A stretch of 64,000 nt of DNA from Nocardia rhamnosiphila NBRC 108938 (GTDB taxonomy: Bacteria > Actinomycetota > Actinomycetes > Mycobacteriales > Mycobacteriaceae), in contig NZ_JOAJ01000001.1 in the NCBI RefSeq assembly GCF_000720425.1, positions 682,001 through 746,000 on the forward strand, read 5' to 3'. The translations under genes and the position numbers were made by a program. Shown piece by piece: positions 36,383-45,263 of the stretch (its first letter is position 1; each line of letters begins with the position of its first letter). The notes below the pieces were generated by a model. The model did not search any database, had not been told where the DNA came from, and saw only the letters and a list, made by a program, of their open reading frames with translations.

Positions 36383-36964
36383 TCAGAAGCCGGCGTGGAG
36401 GCGAGCCCAGTCGATCTCCCATTGCTCCATTCGGCGCAAACGGATGCGGTGGGCGATCCACGCTGCCGGAAGGCAGTAGAGCAGGACCGGCGCACTCCAG
36501 GCGAACAGTCCGACGAGGGCAGAGTCGAACAGGACCGACGAATCGTTCGGAGGTGCCGTGGTGTACGCCCCGTTCCGCTCCACCCAGATCTCGACGACCT
36601 CACCTCGGCGATACCCGGCCGGGGCGTACACGTGGCCGGTGTGCTGTGCGCCGGCGGCGAACCAGGTGGCCGGGACGGTGGGGTACAGGTCGTATTCGCT
36701 GGGGGTGGGCGCGGTGTCCAGGAGCGTCGCGGGTACGCGGGACCGTTCGACCGCCGCTGCGGCAGCGGATTCGCTCAGTCCTCGATGCGCGTGGATCCCG
36801 ACCGCCGCCGCGATCGGGAGCGCCGAGCCGGTGACGAGCAGCGCACCGCATACGAGCCAGGCGAGGAGGCGGTCTCCGGGGCGCAGGAGTGGACTGTCGC
36901 GCCACGGACGCAGGTTCCACAGCCGTGTGGTGGCGGTCGGGTATCGGCTCGGTGGGGAAATCAT
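36383..36964 (-). CDS. Rv1733c-type transmembrane protein
   Basis: Protein of 193 residues with one hydrophobic segment near 30-55 and another near 150-175, flanking a soluble region with a conserved GEVVEIWVERNG stretch. This is the layout of the Rv1733c family, small membrane proteins amplified in Nocardia and Mycobacterium; the M. tuberculosis member belongs to the dormancy (DosR) regulon. Biochemical role unknown. ATG 36964 was used; a TTG at 36997 is possible. Confidence 0.75.
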   Translation of the reverse strand: MISPPSRYPTATTRLWNLRPWRDSPLLRPGDRLLAWLVCGALLVTGSALPIAAAVGIHAHRGLSESAAAAAVERSRVPATLLDTAPTPSEYDLYPTVPATWFAAGAQHTGHVYAPAGYRRGEVVEIWVERNGAYTTAPPNDSSVLFDSALVGLFAWSAPVLLYCLPAAWIAHRIRLRRMEQWEIDWARLHAGF

Positions 36965-37208
36965 TGTTCTGTCCGGGAGAAGAAATCGGGTTGACAAGGT
37001 TTCTCTCCGATCATCTCAGGCCGCGCCCGGGATATCGGTGTCCGAAGCCTGTGATACGCCTCATGTATCGCCGCTCACCGCCGGACGGGTTCCGCGAGGC
37101 GAGCAGCCGGAGGGCCACCGGGCGCCCCGGTCGTCCTCGCTGTCGATACCTGTGTGACCGAGCGGCCCGGCAGCCGCACGCTGCCCGGGTGGCTTCGGAC
37201 GGCCGGGG

Positions 37209-37577
37209 TCATGTGGAGGGTTCCCTTCGATGCGCGGGTGCCTCGAGCAGCCGGTCGAGGTGGGTACGCGACCAATCGCACAGCGTATGGATCGTGGTCA
37301 CGAGCCGCGTTCCGGCCGCGGTGAGGGAGTAGTCGACGTGAGGATTGGCGGTGCCGTGGTCGTAGCGGGCTATCAGGCCGTGGTTTTCGAGTTCCCGGAG
37401 AGTTTGGGTGAGCATCTTGTAGCTGATGCCGTCGACCGCGCGGTGCAGCGCCCGGAAACGGTGGTGGCCCGCCCCGATCTCCTCCATGACCCGGAGGCCC
37501 CATTTCGTCGACACCGCGGCGAATACCCGCAGGGCGATATCACGAGCGCGCTGCTCTTCGTCGTCGTCGCCGGACAT
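37209..37577 (-). CDS. HxlR-family transcriptional regulator
   Basis: Winged-helix regulator of 122 residues of the HxlR type. Core residues include FRALHRAVDGISYKMLTQTL, the family's recognition region, followed by LELENHGLI-like and YSLTAAG segments; the usual central Cys of redox-sensing HxlR proteins is not evident. It diverges from the VOC-family gene with a 67-bp gap, so it probably controls that gene and itself. Confidence 0.85.
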   Translation of the reverse strand: MSGDDDEEQRARDIALRVFAAVSTKWGLRVMEEIGAGHHRFRALHRAVDGISYKMLTQTLRELENHGLIARYDHGTANPHVDYSLTAAGTRLVTTIHTLCDWSRTHLDRLLEAPAHRREPST

Positions 37578-37644
37578 CGGGAACCACCGCTCACCTTCGA
37601 GTGCGTACTGCTGCCGCCGGTCGCTTCACCGTAGCGTCTCGACC

Positions 37645-38019
37645 ATGCAGATCCTGAAGACCTACGCCCGTTTGTTCGTCGCCGACCTCGACACCGCGCT
37701 GCCGCTCTACGAGGGCATCGTCGGCGCCCCGGCGGATCTGCGATTCGGGTTCGAGCAGGCGGAGCTCGCGGCAGTCGGCGATTTTCTGCTCATCGCCTGC
37801 CCGCCCGACCATGTCGACCGCTATCGCTCGACAGTCGGGCCGGTGATCGTCGACGACCTCGACCGGTCGATCGCTCGGCTCACGGCCGCCGCGGCCGTCG
37901 TGACCGGGGGGCCGTTCACGAGCGCAACCGGCCGCTTCGCCTATCTTCGCCATCCCGACGGGGCCGACGTCGAGTACGTCGAATGGTCATCAGCGGTACG
38001 GGCCCGCGTGCTCGGTTGA
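37645..38019 (+). CDS. VOC/glyoxalase-family protein
   Basis: Single-domain vicinal-oxygen-chelate protein of 124 residues beginning MQILKTYARLFVADLD. Typical VOC pairs such as FAYLRHPDGADVEYVEW near the C-terminus are present, but metal ligands cannot be assigned with confidence. Family roles include detoxification of aldehydes or antibiotics and ring cleavage. It sits back-to-back with an HxlR regulator, a pairing common for small stress-response enzymes. Confidence 0.8.
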   Translation: MQILKTYARLFVADLDTALPLYEGIVGAPADLRFGFEQAELAAVGDFLLIACPPDHVDRYRSTVGPVIVDDLDRSIARLTAAAAVVTGGPFTSATGRFAYLRHPDGADVEYVEWSSAVRARVLG

Positions 38020-38062
38020 ACTCGGCGATATTCCGGTGGCAGGTGCTCACACCGGCACCGGG

Positions 38063-38092
38063 CCGGGTGGCGGCGGGGACGGCGCCGCCCGG
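38063..38092 (+). terminator. Probable terminator after the VOC gene
   Basis: A 10-bp stem (38063-38072 with 38083-38092, one G-U pair) with a 10-base loop lies 44 bp after the VOC stop codon. Confidence 0.35.
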
Positions 38093-38258
38093 TATCCGAC
38101 CGAACCGCCGGCGTGACCCGATCGGTCGCCGGATCGCGCCGGCCCGCGCGATTCGCGCCCGAGTGCACTCGTCACCGACGGCAGGGTCTTTCGGCCCTAC
38201 GTCCGCGCGCCGCGAACACATTTGATGGTCGCCGGGGCGGACGGACATATGGAGTGCA

Positions 38259-39044
38259 GTGGACAGTGAGATGGTGCGGGCCTCGCCGGCGTGGTCGGCG
38301 ATGCCGTTTCCGGAAGTGGTCGTGTACACCGGCGGCCGGGTACCGGCGATCGAGCGGGAACGATTCGCCGGCGCGGTCGGTCGGCTGCTGGAACGGCTCG
38401 ATGTGCCGGGTGACATCCGGCTCCGGATCACCGCTCCCGAGCGCGGTCCGCTGGTGATCCAGGTGAATCTGCGGATCGGCGATATCGCGACCCGTATCCA
38501 GACGCTCACGCGCCGGGACGGTGATGCACTGTCCACCGTCGTGCGGCTGGAACGGCAGATCACGGCGTTACGCGGAACCCGGGAGCCGCGACCGTGGCCG
38601 GATCCGACCCGGTGCCCCCTCGATACGCCGGGGCCGGGTGAATTGGTGCGCCGCAAGCCGGTTCCGGCCCGCCACGGCCGCCCGGCGGCGGCAGCGGCGG
38701 TGATGGACGCGATGGATTACGACACCCACCTGTTCATCGATGCCGAGACCGGCGAGGATGCCATCGTCTACCGTGCGGGGCCGAGTGGACTGCGCTTGGC
38801 CCGCTGCCACAGCGTCCACCCACCACTGCCCGTCCCGGGCGGGCCGTGGCCGTTCACGGTCAATCCACGACCGGCGCCACTGCTGACCGAAGCCGATGCC
38901 GTGGCCAGGCTGTGCGAGCACGGATTGCCGTTCCTGTTCTACACCGACCCCGGCACGGGCCGCGGCCGGCTGCTCTACCGGCGTTACGACAGCCATTTGG
39001 CGCTCGTCCTACCCGACGACGGTACCGAGGTCCTCCCCTCGTAA
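38259..39044 (+). CDS. HPF/RafH-like ribosome-associated factor
   Basis: Protein of 261 residues. Residues about 15-110 look like a diverged S30AE ribosome-binding domain. Two copies of the S30AE C-terminal domain follow: DYDTHLFIDAETGEDAIVYR near 150-170 and a second around 205-255 (GLPFLFYTDPGTGRGRLLYR). This double C-terminal arrangement fits the mycobacterial RafH/RafS hibernation factors, which bind 30S subunits under hypoxia or starvation. It starts with GTG. An acyl-ACP desaturase gene follows after 91 bp on the same strand; the Rv1733c-like gene nearby also belongs to a hypoxia-associated family. Confidence 0.75.
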   Translation: MDSEMVRASPAWSAMPFPEVVVYTGGRVPAIERERFAGAVGRLLERLDVPGDIRLRITAPERGPLVIQVNLRIGDIATRIQTLTRRDGDALSTVVRLERQITALRGTREPRPWPDPTRCPLDTPGPGELVRRKPVPARHGRPAAAAAVMDAMDYDTHLFIDAETGEDAIVYRAGPSGLRLARCHSVHPPLPVPGGPWPFTVNPRPAPLLTEADAVARLCEHGLPFLFYTDPGTGRGRLLYRRYDSHLALVLPDDGTEVLPS

Positions 39045-39135
39045 TCCGCTGTCGATTCCGCCGACCGGCCGTTTTCGGGCCGGTCGCCCTCGACGACCCT
39101 GCGGATCCCTCGAATTCCGAACCAGAAAGGCGGAT

Positions 39136-40113
39136 GTGGCGTTGACGCGCGATCTGACACAACCGGAAATCCTCACCGAGCTCGAACCCGTTGCCGAGAC
39201 GGCGCTGAACCGGCATATGTCCATGGTCAAGGAGTGGCATCCCCACGACTATGTGCCCTGGGACGACGGCCGTAATTTCGCGATGCTCGGTGGCACCGAC
39301 TGGGCACCGGAACAATCACGATTGTCGGAGGTGGCGAAGGCGGCGTTGATCACCAACCTGCTCACCGAGGACAACTTGCCCTCCTATCACCGCGAGATCA
39401 GTGAGAATTTCTCCCGCGACGGCGCCTGGGGTACGTGGGTCGGTCGCTGGACCGCGGAAGAGGCGCGCCACAGTGCCGTGCTGCGCGACTATCTCGTGGT
39501 CACCCGCGGCGTCGACCCCGTCGCTCTGGAAAACGCCCGCATGATCCATATGACAAATGGTTTCGCACCGCCGGTGGATCGCGTGAATTCGGCGGGCGCG
39601 GCCGGCTTCCTGTATTCGGTCGCCTACGTATCCTTTCAGGAGCTGGCCACCCGGATCAGTCACCGCAATACCGCCGCGGTGTGCGACGATCCGGTCGCCG
39701 ATCGGATGCTGCAGCGCGTCGCGCTCGACGAGAATCTGCATATGATCTTCTACCGCGGTATATGCGGTGCCGCGCTCGACCTGGTGCCGGATCAGGCCGT
39801 GGAAGCGATCGATCTCATCGTGCGCAACTTCCGCATGCCCGGCACCGGCATGCCCGACTTCCGGCGTAACGGGGTGCTGATGGCCAAACACGGCATCTAC
39901 GACCTGCGGCAGCATCTGGAAGAAGTCCTCCAGCCCGTCATGCGGCAATGGAACCTGTTCGGTCGCGACGGTTTCGGTCCACGCGGCGAACAGGCCCGCG
40001 AGCGACTCGCCGCCTATCTGGCCGACCTGGAAACAGTGCAGATCCCCAGATTCGAGGAACATCGTGATCGTGCGCTGGCCCGTGAGCGTGCCCGGGTCGG
40101 ACTGCCCCGGTAG
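39136..40113 (+). CDS. Acyl-ACP desaturase (DesA-type, diiron)
   Basis: Soluble diiron fatty-acid desaturase of 325 residues (PF03405) that inserts a double bond into acyl-ACP for membrane or mycolic-acid lipids. Iron ligands are seen in TEDNLPSYHREI, EEARH and DENLHM, the EX2H-type pairs expected of the family. GTG 39136 was chosen because AGAAAGG precedes it and homologues begin near here; the frame upstream overlaps the HPF gene. Probably cotranscribed with the HPF-like gene. Confidence 0.88.
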   Translation: MALTRDLTQPEILTELEPVAETALNRHMSMVKEWHPHDYVPWDDGRNFAMLGGTDWAPEQSRLSEVAKAALITNLLTEDNLPSYHREISENFSRDGAWGTWVGRWTAEEARHSAVLRDYLVVTRGVDPVALENARMIHMTNGFAPPVDRVNSAGAAGFLYSVAYVSFQELATRISHRNTAAVCDDPVADRMLQRVALDENLHMIFYRGICGAALDLVPDQAVEAIDLIVRNFRMPGTGMPDFRRNGVLMAKHGIYDLRQHLEEVLQPVMRQWNLFGRDGFGPRGEQARERLAAYLADLETVQIPRFEEHRDRALARERARVGLPR

Positions 40114-40172
40114 ATCGGATCGCACAGTCTTCACCGAGGAGTCGGCTGACCATCGGCCCCCGGCGCTCGGTT

Positions 40173-40432
40173 CAGGAAGAGTGCGGCGGTGGCGACGCGC
40201 GGGCCCGGAAGCTGGTCAGTGAGTCCCGGCGCCGCTACGAGCGGAGCCGTACATCGGCCTGGCGCTGAAGGAGGGATACCGGCTCATCGCCGAAGCGTTC
40301 TACACCGGCGCCGAGATCGCCGACGAAAGGTCGATCCCGAGGTCTCCGCGGCGATCGACCACGGCGTCCGCCGGGCCGTCGCCGATATCCGACTTCAAGA
40401 AGCTGGTCGACAACCGAGCACTCTCCTTGTGA
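40173..40432 (+). pseudogene. Decayed gene with frameshifts, unknown function
   Basis: Coding-like segments appear in shifting plus-strand frames: RARKLVSESRRRYE, then PYIGLALKEGYRLIAEAFYT, then VDPEVSAAIDHGVRRAVADI, and finally SDFKKLVDNRALSL with TGA at 40430-40432. A strong hairpin begins 10 bp after that stop, as after a real gene. I read this as a small gene ruined by frameshifts. The protein is not recognised. Apart from this and the hairpin, 40114-40615 holds nothing I can support. Confidence 0.4.
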
Positions 40433-40441
40433 GTCGGTGGC

Positions 40442-40479
40442 GTCCGGGGTGGTGTATCGCGTGGTGCACCACCCCGGAC
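40442..40479 (+). terminator. Terminator hairpin
   Basis: A perfect 13-bp stem (40442-40454 with 40467-40479) and a 12-base loop sit just after the stop of the decayed gene and before the esterase gene. Confidence 0.6.
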
Positions 40480-40615
40480 AGCCGACCGTATGCCCTCGAG
40501 CGAATCCTCCACCCGCTCGCCACCCTCCGGGAATGGTTGCCCCACAGGGTTATCGGGTAGATTTCCAATCCCGACCGACGCACCGTCTGTCGTGAGTCGA
40601 GACCTGGGGTTCGAT

Positions 40616-41683
40616 GTGAGACGCCGACGTATGAGGCCCGCGCTGCTGGTCGCTCTTGCCGCTGCGATGTTCGCCGCATCCGTCACGGTATTCGGCGCCG
40701 GCAACGGCTCCGCCGACAGCGGCGATCCGATCGTCGACACCAAGAAGTTGCTCGCCGATCCGGTCTCGCCGAACGGCTCGCGAATCGTCGCGAGCAGAGT
40801 CGACGGTCGCAGCCTGACCATACTGGTCCACTCCGCGGCGATGGACGAGAACATCACCGTCCGGGTGCAGCGCCCCCGCGACGCCGCACAACCCCGGCCG
40901 GTGCTCTACCTCGTGAACGGGGCAGGCGGGGGTACCGACGCGGCGACCTGGTGGGCCAATACCGACGTCGGCGATTTCCTGGCCACCAAGGACGTCAATG
41001 TCGTGATGCCGGTCGGTGGCGCGTTCGCCTACTACACCGACTGGAAGCGCGATGATCCGGTGCTCGGCCGCAACAAGTGGCGCACCTTCTTCCTCGAGGA
41101 GTTGCCGCCGCTGGTCGACGGAGCCCTGGGCACCAACGGGGTCAATGCCATCGCCGCGAACTCGATGACCGCCACCGCGATTCTGCAGATGGCCGAGGCC
41201 GCCCCCGGCTTCTACCGGAGCGTCGCCGGGTACAGCGGCTGCGCCCAGATCGCGGACCCCGTCGGGCGACAGTTCACCAAACTCGTCGTCGAACTCTACG
41301 GTGGCGGCGATGTCCGCAATATGTACGGCGAAGACGACGATCCGGCCTGGGTCGCCAACGATCCGGTGGTGAACGCCGAGGCACTGCGCGGTACGAGGCT
41401 GTTCGTTTCGACCGGCAACGGACTGCCCGGGCAGTGGGACACCGTCGACGGCGACTACGCACTGCCGGGCCCCCAGGGCCTGGCCAATCAGCTTCTGGTC
41501 GGCGGCGTCATCGAGGCCGCCACCGGTTGGTGCACCCGCAACCTCCAAGACCGGCTCGCTCAGCTCCGGATCCCGGCCACCTTCGACTACGCGCCGTCGG
41601 GCACGCACTCGTGGGGTTATTGGCGTGACGCGTTCTACCGGTCCTGGCCGCTCCTCGCCGAAGGACTCGGGGTACCCGAGTAG
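40616..41683 (+). CDS. Secreted antigen-85-like esterase/mycolyltransferase
   Basis: Exported alpha/beta hydrolase of 355 residues (esterase D/antigen 85 family) with a signal peptide of about 34 residues. The probable nucleophile is Ser183 in ANSMTA, where mycobacterial Ag85 has LSMSG, and the late GTHSWGYW with its catalytic His is well kept. Such proteins transfer mycolates to trehalose or arabinogalactan in the cell envelope. GTG 40616 begins the signal peptide; ATG 40631 is an alternative. It stands alone between two intergenic regions. Confidence 0.82.
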   Translation: MRRRRMRPALLVALAAAMFAASVTVFGAGNGSADSGDPIVDTKKLLADPVSPNGSRIVASRVDGRSLTILVHSAAMDENITVRVQRPRDAAQPRPVLYLVNGAGGGTDAATWWANTDVGDFLATKDVNVVMPVGGAFAYYTDWKRDDPVLGRNKWRTFFLEELPPLVDGALGTNGVNAIAANSMTATAILQMAEAAPGFYRSVAGYSGCAQIADPVGRQFTKLVVELYGGGDVRNMYGEDDDPAWVANDPVVNAEALRGTRLFVSTGNGLPGQWDTVDGDYALPGPQGLANQLLVGGVIEAATGWCTRNLQDRLAQLRIPATFDYAPSGTHSWGYWRDAFYRSWPLLAEGLGVPE

Positions 41684-42062
41684 GACACATCAGGTTTCGC
41701 CACGAAGTGGCGGCGGGCCGCCGGCACACCCGAACTCCGGTGTGCTGCGTGAGGCCGCCGCATCCGCCGGAGGCGAGTGACCTCACTTGACTCCGGCTCG
41801 GCGGCGACACCGGCCGTACCGTCATCCGTACGGCATGGGCTGCCAGGTTTGCCGTCGAGGTGAGTGCCGAGGGCGGGGAACACCTTCGGCCGCGTCTGGG
41901 AGCAGTCGGAAGTTGTCCCGGATGCCCCGCTCCGGGCGATTCGTTCGCGCCGCGAATCCGCTGATGAACAACCTGATTGCCGCAGTCAGGCCGACCGTGC
42001 GCAGGCTGCTGTCCATTTTGTCCTGTTGACAGTTCTCGTGTTACCGGTCACACTTCCTCAAG
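41684..42062. other. Intergenic region upstream of the branched-chain ABC operon
   Basis: No gene can be supported. A 7-bp hairpin (41724-41730 with 41739-41745) after the esterase may be a weak terminator. A 64-codon minus-strand frame at 41822-42016 has an AGGA site but weak coding bias and no recognisable content. Confidence 0.45.
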
Positions 42063-42090
42063 TTGACATGACTGTCACGTCAGATAGGAA
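42063..42090 (+). promoter_or_regulatory. Promoter with TGACA-N4-TGTCA repeat ahead of the ABC operon
   Basis: A consensus TTGACA -35 box (42063-42068) is followed 16 bases later by TAGGAA. An inverted repeat TGACA-tgac-TGTCA (42064-42077) overlaps the -35 box, a position suited to a repressor. Confidence 0.5.
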
Positions 42091-42107
42091 AGCGCCGAGG
42101 AGGCAGC

Positions 42108-42317
42108 ATGACCGCATCCGTAACCGACATATGCGAGCTGGGTCGGCGCGCGGGCGATCGGGTCGGCCGGGGGAGCGCGGCAGCGAGCACGCCGGAAGGA
42201 ACGGCGACCGCGGCGTCGCCGATCCGGACCGGACAGGTCATCGAGCCGGGCGCACCGCTGGACGGTCACCACCCACAGCCCGGCGAAGCCCGGATCGATT
42301 CGTTCGTGATCCGGTGA
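42108..42317 (+). CDS. Small leader ORF, 69 residues, unknown
   Basis: An ATG frame of 69 codons begins seven or so bases after GAGGAGG and 18 bases after the promoter above, ahead of the five-gene ABC operon. The product is rich in Gly, Ala and Arg with no domain I recognise, and third-position GC (about 75 percent) is lower than in neighbours. It may be a leader or the remains of a larger gene. Confidence 0.35.
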   Translation: MTASVTDICELGRRAGDRVGRGSAAASTPEGTATAASPIRTGQVIEPGAPLDGHHPQPGEARIDSFVIR

Positions 42318-42509
42318 GCACCGCGGCCGCGTGCGGCCGGACGACGTTCGGCGACATCACCGAGTGCGGCGCGCCCGGAAATCCGGGCCGGATCGCGCTT
42401 CGCTGAAGCACTCGCCTCGCACGACCCGCCCGATCCTTCGAACACGCCGCCCGCGAGGCGGCGATCTTCCCCTGCCCCCTCCGCATCTCCTCACACCCTG
42501 GGAGCGACC

Positions 42510-43745
42510 ATGAAACGTACTCTTGCCGTAGGCCTGACAGCCCTGTGCGCCACCGCCGCCCTCACCGCCTGCTCGGGTCGCGACACCGCGACCGCGTCGG
42601 GCGATTGCGATCCCGGCATCACCGATACCGAGATCAGGTTCGGCACCAGCCTCATGCAATCCGTCGCCGGTGCGCAGGCCACCGCGGCGACCGCGCTGTT
42701 CGACGAGATCAATGCCGCGGGCGGAGTCGCGATGGGCGACGGCAGATCCCGCAAGATCGTGTACACCGCGATGGACGACGGCTACGACCCGGCGCGCACC
42801 GTCGGCAATGTGCGGTCGCTGGTCGAACAGGACCAGGTGTTCGCCATCCAGAATCTGATCGGCACCGCCTCGACCCTCGCGGTCGTCGACTACCTCACCC
42901 AGAAGAACGTGCCGCTGGTGTTCCCGATGACCGGCACCGATGAGCTTTTCGCCACGCACGACAAGCGTCCGGTCGTCGCCGGGGCGGTGAATCCGCAGAC
43001 CGGCTGGGAGGTGTCGGAACGAGCCGAACAGATCCGGCGCGACCATCCGCAGGCGAAGATCGCGGTGCTCTACCCGAACGACAGCCTCGGTGTCGGAAGC
43101 CTCGACGCACTGAAGTCCGCCCTCGAAGGTAGTGGGACCCGGATCGTCGCCGAGCAGTCGTACGAGCAGACGACGCCGTCGGTGGACTCGCAGATCGTCA
43201 ACCTCGCGAGTTCCGGCGCCGACGTCTTCGTCAACTTCGCGACCGCGAGCTTCGTGACCCAGTCGCTGAAGAAGGCGAACGAGCTGAGCTGGAAGCCCGA
43301 CACCTACATCTACTCGGGCGCCACCGACACGAACTTCGTGCTCGCGCCGGCCGGCCCCGGTGCCGCGGAAGGGATCCACTCCTTCTACTGGATCTACGAC
43401 GTCAGCAGCACCGAGCACGACGCCCATCCGGGTGTGCAGAACTGGCGCGCGTTCGCCGAGCGCAACGCGGGCAAGGTGAAAACCACCGACACCATCGCGG
43501 CCACCGGCTACAACACCGCGCAGCTGCTCGTCACCGCCCTCGAACAGATGAAGGGGTGCACGCGCGCCGACCTCCTCGAGGCGGTCGGGAACATGCGGGG
43601 CGTGACCACCGACCTGTCCATCGAAGGCGTCACCTTCGACACCACGCCGGATTACCCGTACGTGATCACCTCCATGGCACCGATGACGTTCCGCGACGGC
43701 AGCTGGCACTACGACGCTGTGGTCACGCGCGGCACCGAGGGATGA
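42510..43745 (+). CDS. Branched-chain amino acid-type ABC transporter binding lipoprotein
   Basis: Periplasmic-binding protein of 411 residues (peripla_BP_6/LivJ type). The lipoprotein signal ends LTAC (Cys21). The mature part begins ITDTEIRFGTSLMQS and contains a two-lobed type I fold up to a WHYDAVV end. The family binds leucine-like amino acids, amides, urea or aromatic acids, so the ligand here is open. GGGAG precedes the ATG; the ATPase gene overlaps its stop (ATGA). Confidence 0.85.
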   Translation: MKRTLAVGLTALCATAALTACSGRDTATASGDCDPGITDTEIRFGTSLMQSVAGAQATAATALFDEINAAGGVAMGDGRSRKIVYTAMDDGYDPARTVGNVRSLVEQDQVFAIQNLIGTASTLAVVDYLTQKNVPLVFPMTGTDELFATHDKRPVVAGAVNPQTGWEVSERAEQIRRDHPQAKIAVLYPNDSLGVGSLDALKSALEGSGTRIVAEQSYEQTTPSVDSQIVNLASSGADVFVNFATASFVTQSLKKANELSWKPDTYIYSGATDTNFVLAPAGPGAAEGIHSFYWIYDVSSTEHDAHPGVQNWRAFAERNAGKVKTTDTIAATGYNTAQLLVTALEQMKGCTRADLLEAVGNMRGVTTDLSIEGVTFDTTPDYPYVITSMAPMTFRDGSWHYDAVVTRGTEG

Positions 43746-44542
43746 CGACCGTGCCGGACGCAGCTGCCGCCGGGGCGGTACCCGCACTGCGCGTCGAGGA
43801 GGTGCGCCTGCGCTTCGGGGGCGTCGTCGCGCTCGACGGACCCTCGTTCACGATCGAACCCGGCCGTATCGTCGGGCTCATCGGCCCCAACGGTGCGGGC
43901 AAGACGACACTGTTCAACTGCATCAGCCGGCTCTATCAGCCGGATTCGGGACGTATCACCTTCGGCGACACCGATCTGCTGGCCCTGCCCGCGGCCGGGA
44001 TCGCGGAGGCCGGGATCGCGCGCACCTTCCAGAACATCGGGCTGTTCCCGACGATGTCGGTGGTGGAGAACGTGCTCACCGGTGCGTACTCGCGCACCCG
44101 GGCCGGATTCGTCCGCACCGCCCTCGGACTGCCGGTGACCCGGCGGGAGGAGCGTCGCGAACGCGAACAGGCGTGGTCGCTGCTCGATTCGATGCAGCTC
44201 GCGCACGTCGGACTGGAACCGGCGGGGAACCTGCCCTACGGCACCCTCAAGCGGATCGAACTCGCCCGGGCGCTGATGCAGCAACCGAGGCTGCTCATGC
44301 TCGACGAACCGGCGAACGGGCTCATCCACGAGGAGGTACTCGAACTCGCCGCCACGGTCCGCGCCCTGTGCGACGAACGGGGATTCTCGGTGCTGCTCGT
44401 CGAGCACCACATGGCCATGGTGATGTCGATCTCGGACCGCGTGGTGGTGCTCAACTTCGGTCAGAAGGTCACCGAGGGCGAACCCGCCGAGGTGGCAGCG
44501 CATCCCGAGGTCGTCGAAGCGTACCTGGGAGGTGCGGCGTGA
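43742..44542 (+). CDS. livG: Branched-chain-type ABC transporter ATPase (LivG-like)
   Basis: ATPase of 266 residues with Walker A GPNGAGKTT (about 46-54) and Walker B LLMLDEPANGL. The ABC signature is altered: NLPYGTLKRIELARAL replaces LSGGQ-type sequence, more diverged than in most LivG proteins. FNCISRLYQPDSGRI and the RTFQNIGLF Q-loop are typical of the group. Overlaps both neighbours by 4 bp. Confidence 0.9.
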   Translation: MTTVPDAAAAGAVPALRVEEVRLRFGGVVALDGPSFTIEPGRIVGLIGPNGAGKTTLFNCISRLYQPDSGRITFGDTDLLALPAAGIAEAGIARTFQNIGLFPTMSVVENVLTGAYSRTRAGFVRTALGLPVTRREERREREQAWSLLDSMQLAHVGLEPAGNLPYGTLKRIELARALMQQPRLLMLDEPANGLIHEEVLELAATVRALCDERGFSVLLVEHHMAMVMSISDRVVVLNFGQKVTEGEPAEVAAHPEVVEAYLGGAA

Positions 44543-45246
44543 ACCTGCTCGACGTCGAGGGGCTGCATGCCCGCTACGGCAGCGCGGAAGTGCTGCACGG
44601 CATCGACTTCGCGGTGCCCGCCGGAGAGGTGACGGTGGTGCTCGGCGCCAACGGTGCCGGCAAGACCACCATCCTGCGGTCGATCTGCGCGATGGTGCAC
44701 ACCACCGGGCGGATCGTGTTCGACGGGCGCGATATCTCCGGCCTGCGCACGGACCGGATCGCCCGCCTCGGCGTCGCGCACGTGCCGCAGGGACGCGGAA
44801 CATTCGGCGACCTGACCGTCGAGGAGAACCTGCGGATCGGCGGATACACGACCTCCACCGCGGCCACCGAGCGGGCGATCGATCGCTGGTACGACTTCTT
44901 CCCGCGGCTGCGGGAACGGCGTCGCCAGCCCGCGGCCGGGCTCAGCGGCGGCGAGCAGCAGATGCTCGCCATCGCCCGGGCCCTGGTGGCCGGACCGCGG
45001 TTGCTGCTGCTCGACGAGCCTTCACTCGGATTGGCGCCCCGCATCACCCAGGAGGTGTTCCGGGCTCTCGCCCGGATCAACGAGGACACCGGCACCACGA
45101 TTCTCGTCGTCGAGCAGAACGCCCATCTCGCTCTCGGCATCGGCACGTCGGCGGTACTCGTCGACGCCGGTCGCGTCGTCGCCCAGCGCCCCGCGGAGAG
45201 CCTCGCCCGCGACGAATCGGTGCGGCGCGCCTACCTCGGTTATTGA
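44539..45246 (+). CDS. livF: Branched-chain-type ABC transporter ATPase (LivF-like)
   Basis: ATPase of 235 residues with Walker A GANGAGKTT, a normal LSGGEQQMLAIARAL signature and LLLLDEPSLGLAP for Walker B. VPQGRGTFGDLTVEENL is typical of LivF. It starts with GTG inside the end of livG (GTGA). The regular signature here would complement the altered one in the LivG-like partner within the ATPase heterodimer. Confidence 0.92.
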   Translation: MNLLDVEGLHARYGSAEVLHGIDFAVPAGEVTVVLGANGAGKTTILRSICAMVHTTGRIVFDGRDISGLRTDRIARLGVAHVPQGRGTFGDLTVEENLRIGGYTTSTAATERAIDRWYDFFPRLRERRRQPAAGLSGGEQQMLAIARALVAGPRLLLLDEPSLGLAPRITQEVFRALARINEDTGTTILVVEQNAHLALGIGTSAVLVDAGRVVAQRPAESLARDESVRRAYLGY

Positions 45247-45263
45247 CCACAGGAGATCTGTTC

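Noticed and set aside
41822..42016. A 64-codon minus-strand ORF with an AGGA site
   Set aside because: Coding bias fades after the first half, and no family or conserved feature is recognisable.
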